Source of the DNA: Colwellia marinimaniae
GTDB lineage: Bacteria > Pseudomonadota > Gammaproteobacteria > Enterobacterales > Alteromonadaceae
Assembly: GCF_002207865.1 (NCBI RefSeq)
Contig: NZ_BDQM01000035.1
Coordinates: 1 to 39,430 of the forward strand
DNA: 39,430 nucleotides
Reading direction: 5' to 3'
In this document: piece by piece, positions 6,645 through 14,705 of the stretch
Position numbering within the stretch: the stretch's first letter is position 1
Layout of the letters: the number at the start of each line of letters is the position of its first letter
Position numbers and translations under genes: made by a program
Notes under the pieces: model-generated
Databases searched by the model: none
What the model was told of the DNA's origin: nothing
What the model saw: the letters and a program-made list of their open reading frames with translations, nothing else

Positions 6645-8512
6645 TAGTAAACATCCTTCTGGTAACGCTTATTAGATCTAAGTGATTTTAAATAATCTTC
6701 TGCTTGCTCTGTACTTAACTTGCCGTGCTCGGCAATGATTTCTACCAAGGTTTGGTGCACATCTTTTGCCATGCGGTTGCCATCACCACAAATATATAGG
6801 TGTGCGCCACGCTCTAACCAGGCAAACACGTCAGCGGCTTGCTCTTTTAATCGGTCTTGTACATAGATCTTCTCGGCTTGATCACGGGAAAATGCTAGGT
6901 CCATACGGGTTAATAAACCTGATTTTAAATAATTCTGCCATTCCGTTTGATATAAGAAGTCTTGCGTGAAGGTTTGATCACCAAAGAACATCCAGTTATC
7001 GCCACTAGCATCACGCGCTTCACGTTCTTGCATAAAGGCTCTAAATGGCGCAACACCTGTGCCTGGGCCAATCATAATAACGGGGGTATCGTCTGCTTGA
7101 GGTAAGCGAAAGTTATCGTTATGTTCGACAAAAATGCGTACTTTTTGACCTTCGGCTAAACGCTCTGCTAGGAAGCCTGAAGCACCACCGGTGCGAGTAT
7201 CGCCATTGGCTTCATAACTGACGATACCAACGGTTAAATGCACTTCTTCTTCAACTTCTGCTTGTGCTGAAGCGATTGAATATAAACGTGGAGTGATTTT
7301 ACGTAAGGCATCAACAAATGTTTGTGCGTCGATATCTGCCTTTGCCAAGCTAACAACATCAATGATTTGATGAACACCGGCAAATTCACGGGCGGTATTT
7401 TTATCACTAGCAACGGCAACTAATTCAGTGTTTTTGGAAGCGTTAGCCCAAAACTCAATAAATGATGGTGCTGTTTGAGTAATTTCTAATTGGCTGATCA
7501 GCGCTGCTTTTAAAGTAAACTGCTCTACTTCACCGGCAACCTTTAGGCTGATTTTTTCTTCACCCGAAAAGTTAAGCTCGGTAAGTAACTTGGCGACCAA
7601 CTGTTCATCATTTTCAAACCAAACACCTAAAGCGTCACCTACTTGGTAAGTTAAACCTGACTCACCTAAATCAATTTCAATGTGGCGGACATCTTTAGCT
7701 GAGTCACGACCAGTAATTTTTTGACTTAAGGAAAATTCAGCGGCCAATGGTTTTTGTTTGGTATACACGCTAGCTGCACCAGCCGTTGGTAAATCACCAA
7801 TATTACTGACGGTTGCTAAAGGGGCATCTGTTTGGGTAAGCTCTTCTTTTAAGGTTTCAACAATGTTTAAGGTCCAGCTTTCACTGTCACTATCGTAATC
7901 AACATCACAATCTACACGTGGGCTAACCTGTTTGGCACCGAGTGCTTGTAAGCGCTCATCAAAATCTTGACCTGTTTTACAGAAAAATTCATAGCTGCTG
8001 TCACCTAAGGCTAAAACACTGTAGCTTAGGTTAGGTAATTTAGGCGCTTTTTTACCTAATAAGAACTCATGAAATTCAATGGCATCATCAGGTGGCTCGC
8101 CTTCACCATTAGTACTGGCGACAATTAATAGATGCGTTTCGTTTTTAATTGATTTAGCTTTATAGTCGGCTATATTTTTCAGGACGACATTTATACCGGC
8201 CGCTTTAGCACTTTTTTCTAGTTGACCAGCAACACCTTTAGCATTACCTGTTTGCGAGGCGTATAAAATAGTTAAGGTTTTGGCCGCTACTGCTACTGCT
8301 GCAGCAACTGGTGCCAGCTGGGCATTTTGACCTTGCTCGCTTTTCGCTGCTAAATAACCGCTTGCCCACGCAAGTTGTAGTGATGAGTAATCAGCAACGC
8401 TTTGTTGTAGTGAAGCCAGTTGATTAGCATCTAAGGCACTACTTTTATTTGCTGAATTTGATGTGTTTTGCTTTAATAAGCGTTGCTCTGGCAACATAAC
8501 TATTTTACCCAT
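6644..8512 (-). CDS. cysJ: Sulfite reductase (NADPH) flavoprotein alpha subunit
   Basis: It moves electrons from NADPH through FAD and FMN to CysI. Domains in order are an N-terminal helical region; an FMN-binding flavodoxin domain beginning TILYASQTGNAKGVA (about residue 80); an FAD domain with RLYSIAS; an NADP-binding domain with GPGTGVAPFRAFMQER; and the typical C-terminal end KRYQKDVY. It is 622 residues long, slightly longer than in E. coli because of an extended N-terminus. The ATG at 8512 lacks a clear ribosome site, and an in-frame ATG five codons on is an alternative. It leads the operon and is divergent from the transglycosylase gene, so promoters lie in 8513-8645. Confidence 0.97.
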   Translation of the reverse strand: MGKIVMLPEQRLLKQNTSNSANKSSALDANQLASLQQSVADYSSLQLAWASGYLAAKSEQGQNAQLAPVAAAVAVAAKTLTILYASQTGNAKGVAGQLEKSAKAAGINVVLKNIADYKAKSIKNETHLLIVASTNGEGEPPDDAIEFHEFLLGKKAPKLPNLSYSVLALGDSSYEFFCKTGQDFDERLQALGAKQVSPRVDCDVDYDSDSESWTLNIVETLKEELTQTDAPLATVSNIGDLPTAGAASVYTKQKPLAAEFSLSQKITGRDSAKDVRHIEIDLGESGLTYQVGDALGVWFENDEQLVAKLLTELNFSGEEKISLKVAGEVEQFTLKAALISQLEITQTAPSFIEFWANASKNTELVAVASDKNTAREFAGVHQIIDVVSLAKADIDAQTFVDALRKITPRLYSIASAQAEVEEEVHLTVGIVSYEANGDTRTGGASGFLAERLAEGQKVRIFVEHNDNFRLPQADDTPVIMIGPGTGVAPFRAFMQEREARDASGDNWMFFGDQTFTQDFLYQTEWQNYLKSGLLTRMDLAFSRDQAEKIYVQDRLKEQAADVFAWLERGAHLYICGDGNRMAKDVHQTLVEIIAEHGKLSTEQAEDYLKSLRSNKRYQKDVY

Positions 8513-8576
8513 GACAATTGATGAGGGAAGAATAGAGACATTGAAGTCAGAACAAAAGGAATAGATAGCGATTTTT

Positions 8577-8593
8577 TATTCCAAAATGGAATA
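8577..8593. promoter_or_regulatory. Inverted repeat in the cysJ / transglycosylase divergent region
   Basis: The arms TATTCCA and TGGAATA are separated by AAA, a perfect 17-bp dyad about 65 bp before cysJ. Position and symmetry suit a regulator of cysJIH, with CysB the obvious candidate by context. I do not claim a match to a CysB consensus. Confidence 0.4.
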
Positions 8594-8645
8594 TGGGTTT
8601 TGGCACGTTTTTGGTTGTTATTAAATACAGGACAATAGAAGCAGA

Positions 8646-9302
8646 ATGAAAGTACTCTTAAATAACCGCTGGCAAAGAATATTCACTGACAGTGTCTGCT
8701 TGCTGCTGCTAGTGATTACTGGCGATATTTTTGCCGCAGAGAATAAATTAGCCAATATTTACACCTATAAATCCTCTGCTGGGGTAACGTCATTCTCTGA
8801 TATTGAACCCATAGGTGTCGATTTTAGTCGTTATCGCGTCGATTGTTATGCTTGTCAAGTCGACTCATTAATTGATTGGCGTCAAGCTAAACTTTATTTA
8901 CAGCCTTATAAGCAAGATATTAATCAAGCAGCATTAAAGTATGGTATTGATGCCGCCTTTGTCAGAGCTGTTATTCATGCTGAGTCTCATTTTAACCCAC
9001 AGGCCATTTCTAAGCAGGGGGCGCAGGGGTTAATGCAGTTGATGCCAGCAACCGCCAGAGAGTTGGGGGTAAAAAATGCCTTAAGTGCTCAGCAAAATAT
9101 TAACGGCGGCGTGAAGCATTTGGCGCGCTTATTAAGGAAATATAAGGGTAATAATGAACTTGCATCGGCGGCTTATAATGCCGGAGAGGGGGCCGTTAAA
9201 CGTTATGGTGGTATTCCACCTTATAAAGAAACGCAAGTTTATGTCGAGCGGGTGGCTATTTTACACCAGCGTTATGGACGATTTTCTCATGTGACTAACT
9301 AA
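8646..9302 (+). CDS. Periplasmic lytic transglycosylase (SLT domain)
   Basis: It cleaves peptidoglycan between MurNAc and GlcNAc, leaving 1,6-anhydro-MurNAc ends. An N-terminal signal peptide runs to about residue 31 (FAA). Residues 36-52 (IYTYKSSAGVTSFSD) resemble a DUF4124-type beta hairpin. The SLT domain spans about 90-215, with catalytic E113 in AVIHAESHFNP, the GLMQLMPATA motif at 128-137 and AYNAGEGAV at 176-184. It is short (218 residues) and lacks the large superhelical domain of Slt70. It is divergent from cysJ and closed by the terminator at 9338. The anhydro-muropeptides it makes would feed AnmK, encoded at 29.3 kb. Confidence 0.92.
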   Translation: MKVLLNNRWQRIFTDSVCLLLLVITGDIFAAENKLANIYTYKSSAGVTSFSDIEPIGVDFSRYRVDCYACQVDSLIDWRQAKLYLQPYKQDINQAALKYGIDAAFVRAVIHAESHFNPQAISKQGAQGLMQLMPATARELGVKNALSAQQNINGGVKHLARLLRKYKGNNELASAAYNAGEGAVKRYGGIPPYKETQVYVERVAILHQRYGRFSHVTN

Positions 9303-9337
9303 TAGTTGTTAATTTAATTTGCTTATAAATAGATAAT

Positions 9338-9374
9338 AAAAAGCCGTGGCTATTCATCATAGTCACGGCTTTTT
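9338..9374. terminator. Bidirectional terminator between convergent genes
   Basis: A 15-bp stem, AAAAAGCCGTGGCTA with TAGTCACGGCTTTTT (one mismatch), has a 7-nt loop. The A-run and T-run make it usable both for the transglycosylase gene and for the outer-membrane protein gene. Confidence 0.9.
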
Positions 9375-9412
9375 ATTATTCCAATCACAGGTTTACTTGT
9401 ACTGGTTATGCC

Positions 9413-10129
9413 TTAGAAATGCACAATGGCACCGGCAAAGAAACCGTCATAAGTTAAATCACTGTAAAAGCCATCTAAATCATTTAATTCCATTTTCATG
9501 GTGCGATAACCTAAAGTCACGTCAAAATCTACCGCTAGGTTATCTAGAATCGAGTAACTAACGCCAATTTGAGCATCATAAACCGTTTGGTCGTCGAAGC
9601 TTAAAAAATTGGCTTCAGCAAATATGTTTAAGCCAGTAAAAGGTAAACCGATAATAGTTGATAGATAAAACATTGGAATAATACCGGAAACATCTAAGTC
9701 ACTGCCCGGATCTGAAGCTACCTTCATATAGGCATCTAGATCACGCGCGGTTATACCAAAATCAAAGGATAATAGGTCATTATCAAATACTTCATAATAA
9801 AGGGTGTAGTCAACAAAGCTGGCATCAAGGGTAGTATCAGTACTAAAAGTACCACTAGTTCCAATAGTCCCACCAACCGTATTTAGCGTGGTTGAGGCTA
9901 TTTTTATATTTGGAATTAATGGAATTGGGTGCTCAAAAGCAACATAGAAGCTGCCTTGGTTTTTATCATTCAATTCAGAAACCGTTTGATTATCAGAACC
10001 TTCACCAAAGCTACCGCTGGTTTCGTTAGCCCACATGTGACCACCGATATACAAACCTAATAAGGTATCGGCTTGGGCAGTTCCACACATTAATACTGCT
10101 ACGCTGGCAGCCAATAAAGTTTTTTTCAT
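9413..10129 (-). CDS. Outer-membrane beta-barrel protein, TIGR04219 type
   Basis: This 238-residue protein has a signal peptide ending at AQA (residues 18-20), then DTLLGLYIGGHMW, the opening pattern I associate with the TIGR04219 outer-membrane family. Amphipathic strands alternate to the end, and the last residue is aromatic in a strand (GAIVHF), as expected for BAM-dependent barrels. The ATG has AAAGGA 8 bases upstream. It lies 4 bp behind the DUF2333 gene and is surely co-transcribed. Its function is unknown; a small porin or structural barrel is likely. Confidence 0.8.
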   Translation of the reverse strand: MKKTLLAASVAVLMCGTAQADTLLGLYIGGHMWANETSGSFGEGSDNQTVSELNDKNQGSFYVAFEHPIPLIPNIKIASTTLNTVGGTIGTSGTFSTDTTLDASFVDYTLYYEVFDNDLLSFDFGITARDLDAYMKVASDPGSDLDVSGIIPMFYLSTIIGLPFTGLNIFAEANFLSFDDQTVYDAQIGVSYSILDNLAVDFDVTLGYRTMKMELNDLDGFYSDLTYDGFFAGAIVHF

Positions 10130-10133
10130 GTTG

Positions 10134-11135
10134 TTATCCTTTGGTTAAAAGTTCATTCAAATCAATTAGTGCCGCATTCGCGCGAGAAATATAATTAGCC
10201 ATAACTAATGAGTGGTTGGCCAGCAGACCAAAGCCACTACCGTTTAAAATCATTGGGCTCCATAATGATTCTTGGCTCGCTTCTAACTCACGAATAATTT
10301 GTTGTAAGCTGATTTTTGCATTTTTGTTCTCTAAAATGCTATTAAAATCTATTTCAATGGCTCTCAGTAGCTGTAGCAATGCCCAGGTTGCTCCTCTAGC
10401 TTCATAGAAAACATCATCTATTAGCCACCAACTCGTTTGTAGCTGTACATAAGCATCGCCTTGGCTTGATTGTTCAGCGCGATTATCGCCGGCTAAGTCA
10501 GTGTTTACCTGTTCACGAGCAACACTTTGGCTTAAGCGTTGTGAGTAACTACCTAAACGTTTTTGCACTTCGTCAAGATAAGCACGTAAGTTATCAGCTC
10601 GAGCATAAAATTGTGCTTTATCCTTGCCATTAGTGCTTACGAGTGCACTGCGGTAGGCATAAAGGTGTTCGATTGCTTTGCCATATTCGGATTCAGCGCT
10701 GGGCATGGCCCAATTTCTGCTATCGATATTAAAGCGTGGTTGCGCCTCTTTTAAATGTTTATTCACTAAAGATTGTGATTGTGAGCGGCTAAAATCTTTA
10801 CGCATGACTAAGGCCATATCACGCACCATTTCCAAGACACCAAATTCCCAAGCGGGCATATTATCTAAAAACACTGATGGCGGCAGGATGTCATTTGATA
10901 AATAACCACCCGGCTTATATAGTAATGTTTCACTGACTTTTATTAACGCTGTGGTGGTGGTGTAACCTATTACCGGAGCAACATTTTCAGCTTTTGCAGC
11001 TTTTGTTACTTCGGCGTGAAGATTAATGGACTCTGGTTCAATACTCCAATACACACCAAGGCCATAAAGAAGGAAAAATAGGCTAGTAAAAGCCCAGGCA
11101 ATAATTTTTATAGAGAACATTGTTTTCATAGCCAC
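10134..11135 (-). CDS. DUF2333 family inner-membrane-anchored protein
   Basis: This 333-residue protein has one N-terminal membrane anchor (about 8-28) and a long helical periplasmic domain. The segment YKPGGYLSNDILPPSVFLDN near 72-91 is the part I recognise from DUF2333 proteins. The pairing of one anchor with a large helical domain suggests an envelope scaffold, but no reaction is known. It lies 27 bp after the copper chaperone gene and 4 bp before the barrel gene. Confidence 0.8.
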   Translation of the reverse strand: MAMKTMFSIKIIAWAFTSLFFLLYGLGVYWSIEPESINLHAEVTKAAKAENVAPVIGYTTTTALIKVSETLLYKPGGYLSNDILPPSVFLDNMPAWEFGVLEMVRDMALVMRKDFSRSQSQSLVNKHLKEAQPRFNIDSRNWAMPSAESEYGKAIEHLYAYRSALVSTNGKDKAQFYARADNLRAYLDEVQKRLGSYSQRLSQSVAREQVNTDLAGDNRAEQSSQGDAYVQLQTSWWLIDDVFYEARGATWALLQLLRAIEIDFNSILENKNAKISLQQIIRELEASQESLWSPMILNGSGFGLLANHSLVMANYISRANAALIDLNELLTKG

Positions 11136-11162
11136 TCCAAGGATTAAATTGTTAGCATTGTA

Positions 11163-11606
11163 CTATTTATATTTATAAACAGGTAATTGAATATTGATTT
11201 TCGTTGCATTAGTGAAGTGTAATGTTAATGAGATAACATCTTTTTCAGTAACTTGCTGCTTTAATGAAAAAATCATCAGGTGTAAACCTGACGGTTGCAG
11301 CACTACTTCACTTTTGGCATTAATGATAATCTGCTCAACTTGCCGCATCGTCATCATGCCGTTAGCCATACTGTGTTGGTGAATTTCAATGCGAGCAGAA
11401 AGTTCGCTAGTGATTTTTTGTAATGTTATCGCTTTATTAGCGCTATTGTTTATCGTCATATAAGCCGCGGTAACGTCACTGCCTGGTATACTGGCTCTGA
11501 TATAACCATCGGTAACAGTGATTGCGCTTGTTGCATAAACATTATTGCTAATGCTGAGCAAGAAAGCGAAATAGATAAAGAGTTTTCCATAGTGAATATT
11601 GATCAT
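11163..11606 (-). CDS. PCu(A)C family periplasmic copper chaperone
   Basis: This family binds Cu(I) in the periplasm and delivers it to the CuA centre of cytochrome c oxidase. The 147-residue protein has a signal peptide (cleavage near YAT, 24-26). The metal motif H(M)-x10-M-x21-H-x-M is met exactly by H76, M87, H109 and M111. It is the first gene of the minus-strand trio with DUF2333 and the barrel protein. No Sco or oxidase gene is nearby, so the partner must lie elsewhere. Confidence in the family is high because the motif spacing is exact. Confidence 0.92.
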   Translation of the reverse strand: MINIHYGKLFIYFAFLLSISNNVYATSAITVTDGYIRASIPGSDVTAAYMTINNSANKAITLQKITSELSARIEIHQHSMANGMMTMRQVEQIIINAKSEVVLQPSGLHLMIFSLKQQVTEKDVISLTLHFTNATKINIQLPVYKYK

Positions 11607-11653
11607 TGTAACTATACATCCCTGCTAACAAATATTAAGGTTTGACTATAACT

Positions 11654-11713
11654 TATACCCGTTACCAATCAAAGTGTACTCTGAAACATGCATCTTGAAT
11701 GGTCACGGGTATA
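11654..11713. repeat. 60-bp dispersed-type inverted-repeat element (class A)
   Basis: The termini TATACCCGTTACCA and TGGTCACGGGTATA are inverted with one mismatch in 14. The interior holds ACATGCATCTTGAAT. A second small dyad, TACCAA/TTGGTA, follows at 11714-11730. It sits in the divergent space between the PCu(A)C and enoyl-CoA hydratase genes. The form is that of short intergenic repeats seen across Vibrio and Alteromonadales genomes. Confidence 0.65.
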
Positions 11714-11756
11714 TACCAACCGTATTGGTAAGCCCATATAACTAAACTGGTGACAA

Positions 11757-12494
11757 ATGAGTAACTTGATTTTAACGACAGAAAAACAAGGTGTTTTTAC
11801 CATCACCTTGAATCGAATTGATAAAAAAAATGCCTTAACTAATGCTATGTATCAGCAACTTTGCCAGCACTTTGCTTATGCTGAGCAAACGCCAAGCATT
11901 CATTGCTTAGTCATTCAAGGCAATGACAACTGCTTTTGTGCTGGCAATGACTTGCATGACTTTTTACAGTGTTCAGCTGATGATGACTTAGCCGCCCTTA
12001 AATTTGTGAAAGTACTGTCAGAATTTACCAAACCGCTCGTTGCTGGCGTTGCTGGCGTCGCCGTCGGTATTGGCACAACGCTGTTATTACATTGTGACAT
12101 GGTCATTGTTGCCAATAACAGTAAATTTAAACTGCCCTTTACCCAACTCGGTTTATGTCCCGAAGCTGGCTCTAGTTTGTTATTAACGCAAAAAGTCGGT
12201 CAAAATAAAGCCTTTGAATTAATGGTGCTGGGTCAAAGTTTTAATGCCGAGCAAGCCTTAAGTTATGGTATTGCCAACCAAGTTTGTCAGCCCAATGAAC
12301 TTATTGCTCTTACTGCAAAAATTGCCCAAGCGATTGCCAAGTTGCCAGTTGAGTCGGTAATGACCAGCCGACGCTTAATTCGTCAAGGTAATAAATTAGC
12401 GTTAAGCCAAGTCATCAGTGATGAAAGCCAAGAGTTTGTTCGTTTAGTGAATACCGATGAATGTAAAAACATTCTGGCTCAGTTTTTTAAATAA
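11757..12494 (+). CDS. Enoyl-CoA hydratase/isomerase family protein
   Basis: This 245-residue crotonase-fold enzyme acts on acyl-CoA thioesters in the cytoplasm. The oxyanion-hole segments are FCAGNDL (60-66) and GVAVGIGTTL (100-109). A single glutamate in PEAGSS (E136) sits where enoyl-CoA isomerases keep their base, and the residue at the other hydratase glutamate position is not obvious. It may therefore be a delta3,delta2-enoyl-CoA isomerase or a related enzyme. It is monocistronic, with its own terminator overlapping the end of the convergent psp operon. Exact substrate is not assignable. Confidence 0.85.
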   Translation: MSNLILTTEKQGVFTITLNRIDKKNALTNAMYQQLCQHFAYAEQTPSIHCLVIQGNDNCFCAGNDLHDFLQCSADDDLAALKFVKVLSEFTKPLVAGVAGVAVGIGTTLLLHCDMVIVANNSKFKLPFTQLGLCPEAGSSLLLTQKVGQNKAFELMVLGQSFNAEQALSYGIANQVCQPNELIALTAKIAQAIAKLPVESVMTSRRLIRQGNKLALSQVISDESQEFVRLVNTDECKNILAQFFK

Positions 12495-12515
12495 GCTGCG
12501 CTAATATGCCAAGAG

Positions 12516-12545
12516 ACACTAAGCATATCGCTTAGTGTTTTTATT
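12516..12545 (+). terminator. Terminator after the enoyl-CoA hydratase gene
   Basis: The 9-bp stem ACACTAAGC / GCTTAGTGT with a 5-nt loop is followed by TTTTTATT. It overlaps the stop codon of the convergent membrane-protein gene, so the two transcription units meet end to end. Confidence 0.85.
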
Positions 12546-12860
12546 ACCACTAAATAACCAGATAACGACAGCCATTAATAATATTGGCCAAAATACCCCG
12601 ATAGTCACCATAGCAATGCTAGCGCATAACACTAAGAAAATAAAAATTAGACTACCAAAAACACTCAAGACAATCGCTAGCGCAATGACAACTATGAGCA
12701 CAACCACTAACGCTGAAACCCCTATGGCTTTTAATGGCTCAATAACTTCACCATCCATTATCACATGCACATTCATCAGCTCTAACATGCCAATGCCAAA
12801 AACATAGGTTAAGAAAATAGTTGCCACAATTGCTAAAATTAAGGCTTTAAAAAAGCTCAT
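12519..12860 (-). CDS. Small membrane protein ending the psp operon
   Basis: This 113-residue protein has a first membrane segment at about 5-25, a short polar loop (MDGEVIEPLK) and two or three further segments through residue 105, ending KNTKRYA. I recognise no named family. It lies 38 bp after pspC in the same direction, so it is likely part of the phage-shock response unit. No PspB is visible, and this protein does not look like PspB (which is about 75 residues with one anchor and a coiled coil). A role beside PspC in sensing membrane stress is an inference from position. Confidence 0.65.
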   Translation of the reverse strand: MSFFKALILAIVATIFLTYVFGIGMLELMNVHVIMDGEVIEPLKAIGVSALVVVLIVVIALAIVLSVFGSLIFIFLVLCASIAMVTIGVFWPILLMAVVIWLFSGNKNTKRYA

Positions 12861-12898
12861 GGTTTACTCACTTTATAAAGAGGAAAGATCAACAGCCG

Positions 12899-13129
12899 TT
12901 AATAATATTTGCTGTTAGGTAACAAGATACTCGCCACGACATAGGCGACACCAGTGACTACGGGCAACATAATTAGCGCGGCAATCACAGCAATTCGCAC
13001 CACTAAACGTGGGTAGTCATAATGTTTGGCAATACCGGCACAGACACCAGTCAACTTTTTATTTAATATGTCTTTACATAATGTTTGACGAACACTTTTT
13101 ATACTTGAATATTCTCTGTCGTATCTCAT
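12899..13129 (-). CDS. pspC: PspC-domain membrane protein
   Basis: In enterobacteria PspC sits in the inner membrane and with PspB pulls PspA away from the activator PspF under envelope stress. This 76-residue version has KKLTGVCAGIAKHYDYP, the PspC domain opening, then membrane segments in VVRIAVIAALIMLP and TGVAYVVASILL. I chose the ATG at 13129 because AAGGAG lies 5 bases before it; an upstream start at 13147 has no such site. It lacks the C-terminal leucine-zipper extension of E. coli PspC (119 residues), so signalling may differ. It lies downstream of pspA. Confidence 0.87.
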   Translation of the reverse strand: MRYDREYSSIKSVRQTLCKDILNKKLTGVCAGIAKHYDYPRLVVRIAVIAALIMLPVVTGVAYVVASILLPNSKYY

Positions 13130-13170
13130 GGGAACTCCTTCGTTCACGATATTACTTATACAATATGGAA

Positions 13171-13188
13171 CCCTCGACTAAACGAGGG
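13171..13188 (-). other. Hairpin between pspA and pspC
   Basis: The stem CCCTCG / CGAGGG with a 6-nt loop lies in the 100-bp gap after pspA. Without a T-run it is more likely an mRNA stability or attenuation hairpin, setting a higher level for PspA than for PspC, than a full stop. Confidence 0.4.
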
Positions 13189-13229
13189 ACGGTAGATTAA
13201 TGTTTTAGGCTTAGGCTCTCGCTAATACG

Positions 13230-13892
13230 TTAACCGTTAACGACCTTTTTTTTCATTTTCGCTAATTCAGCTTCAACGTGATCGTCTTGTTCTAATTCAG
13301 CTATTTGCGTAGATAAGTCTTTATTTTCGGTTAAATCATACGATTCAACTTGCGCTTCAAGACGGTCAATTTTTTGTTGGTAACGTTCAAATTTAGCCAT
13401 TGCTTCATCAATATTGTGAATAACGGCTTTTTCACGTACTTTTAATCTCACTTCCGCTGATTCTTGGCGCAGTAATAACGCTTCTTGACGACGTTTAGCT
13501 TCATTGAGCTTATCTTGCAAGCGCTGAGCGTCTGCTTGAATGGCGGTTAATAAGTCAGTTAATGGCGTATTTTCACTATCTAGTTGCGTCAATTCAGCTT
13601 GGCACTTATGTTTTTGAGCCAGTGCTGATTTGGCTAAGTCATCGCGCCCTTTACTTAAGGCTATTTCTGCTTTGTTATGCCAGTGGGCGACACCTTCTTG
13701 CGCCGACGTTACTTTTCTTGCTAAGGTTTTTTGTTCCGCAATATTTTTGGCTGCAGTTGAGCGTACTTCAACTAATGTTTCTTCCATTTCGCCAATGATT
13801 AAACGAATCATTTTTTCTGGATGTTCGGCTTTGTCTAACATGCTATTTAAATTTGCATTAACAATGTCGGTAAAACGGCTGAATAATCCCAT
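13230..13892 (-). CDS. pspA: Phage shock protein A
   Basis: PspA is a peripheral inner-membrane, ESCRT-III-like protein that coats damaged membrane and, in enterobacteria, inhibits the activator PspF. The 220 residues begin MGLFSRFTDIVNANLNSMLD (amphipathic helix) and continue as an almost unbroken coiled coil (about 25-200), with the typical segment EHPEKMIRLIIGEMEE. The frame is open upstream to 13967, but the ATG at 13892 has AGGAG 7 bases before it and matches the family start. The open upstream part is only a tandem TTAGTTTGGTAT-type repeat. It is the second gene of the operon. Confidence 0.96.
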   Translation of the reverse strand: MGLFSRFTDIVNANLNSMLDKAEHPEKMIRLIIGEMEETLVEVRSTAAKNIAEQKTLARKVTSAQEGVAHWHNKAEIALSKGRDDLAKSALAQKHKCQAELTQLDSENTPLTDLLTAIQADAQRLQDKLNEAKRRQEALLLRQESAEVRLKVREKAVIHNIDEAMAKFERYQQKIDRLEAQVESYDLTENKDLSTQIAELEQDDHVEAELAKMKKKVVNG

Positions 13893-13987
13893 ATTTTTTC
13901 TCCTGCTTATTTTGAAACTTAGTTTGGTATTTAGTTTGGTATTTAGTTTTGATATCAAACTAGCCATCTAGTTTGATATTCATTTAA

Positions 13988-14341
13988 TTACTGGTTATTT
14001 ACTTTGTTAACAGTTTTTATTTTTTCATTAACTGCTGATGTGGCTTGTTTTACTTTTTGATCTGCTGTTAGCCAAGTGTCGGCATTATTAATTGAGAAAT
14101 TGGCAGAAAATGTTTTAATCTCTTTCTCAATGGATTGCTGTAATTGTATATTCAGCTCAGCAATCATTTTCTCTCCTTGAGCAACAATAAAGTCGCTTAC
14201 GGCATTTTCAATACTGCTGGCTGGTGTTGCATTAACACTAGTGCTTAGCGTGACACCCATTAAAGATCCGATAAAAACTAACGCAAGGCTTATATCTTTA
14301 ATTTTGCTGCTAGTATTTTTAGTCATGTTAAATGTGCTCAT
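13988..14341 (-). CDS. Unknown exported protein leading the psp operon
   Basis: This 117-residue protein has an N-terminal signal sequence (hydrophobic core LALVFIGSLMGVTL, about 19-32, cleavage near VNA at 36-38). A helical, probably coiled-coil body of about 75 residues follows, rich in K, E and Q. I recognise no family. It lies between a good sigma-54 promoter and pspA in the same direction, 95 bp before the pspA start. It may be the first gene of the envelope-stress unit and act in the periplasm. That role is inferred from position only. Confidence 0.6.
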   Translation of the reverse strand: MSTFNMTKNTSSKIKDISLALVFIGSLMGVTLSTSVNATPASSIENAVSDFIVAQGEKMIAELNIQLQQSIEKEIKTFSANFSINNADTWLTADQKVKQATSAVNEKIKTVNKVNNQ

Positions 14342-14436
14342 AATAAATTCCTTCTTGTCTTAGTATCTGTTGGCTATAAAGTACTGCTATTTTTTTTGAT
14401 GTTATGGTTAAACATCGTCTTGCTTGAGTTTAGTAT

Positions 14437-14452
14437 TACAAGGGCTGTGCCA
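14437..14452 (-). promoter_or_regulatory. Sigma-54 promoter of the psp operon
   Basis: On the minus strand TGGCACAGCCCTTGTA matches the -24/-12 consensus TGGCACG-N4-TTGCW with correct spacing. The GG element is intact and the -12 GC reads GT. It ends about 95 bp before the first gene of the operon. psp operons are classically RpoN/PspF-dependent, so sequence and context agree. pspF is not in the window. Confidence 0.7.
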
Positions 14453-14705
14453 AAGATTTAAAATATGTTAATCGACTGATATTTATACTAAATATATTTT
14501 TAGTCGTCTTAGGTAAAATGACAAAGACAAAGATAGTTTAACATTTTAGCCAAATTGACTACCAATTTGGTTTATTTGACTAGCTGGTGTTTTGTTGGCC
14601 ACCTTGAACAAGAAACTGCGCTGTTACCCGATAGTGGTCACGATAAATTGTTGACTGTGATGTCGGGCTGACAAGGTGCTACTCAATGGCTTTGGTGTCG
14701 TTTAA

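Noticed and set aside
12899..13147. Longer pspC start at 13147
   Set aside because: The ATG at 13129 has a good AAGGAG site, while 13147 has none and would place that site inside the gene.
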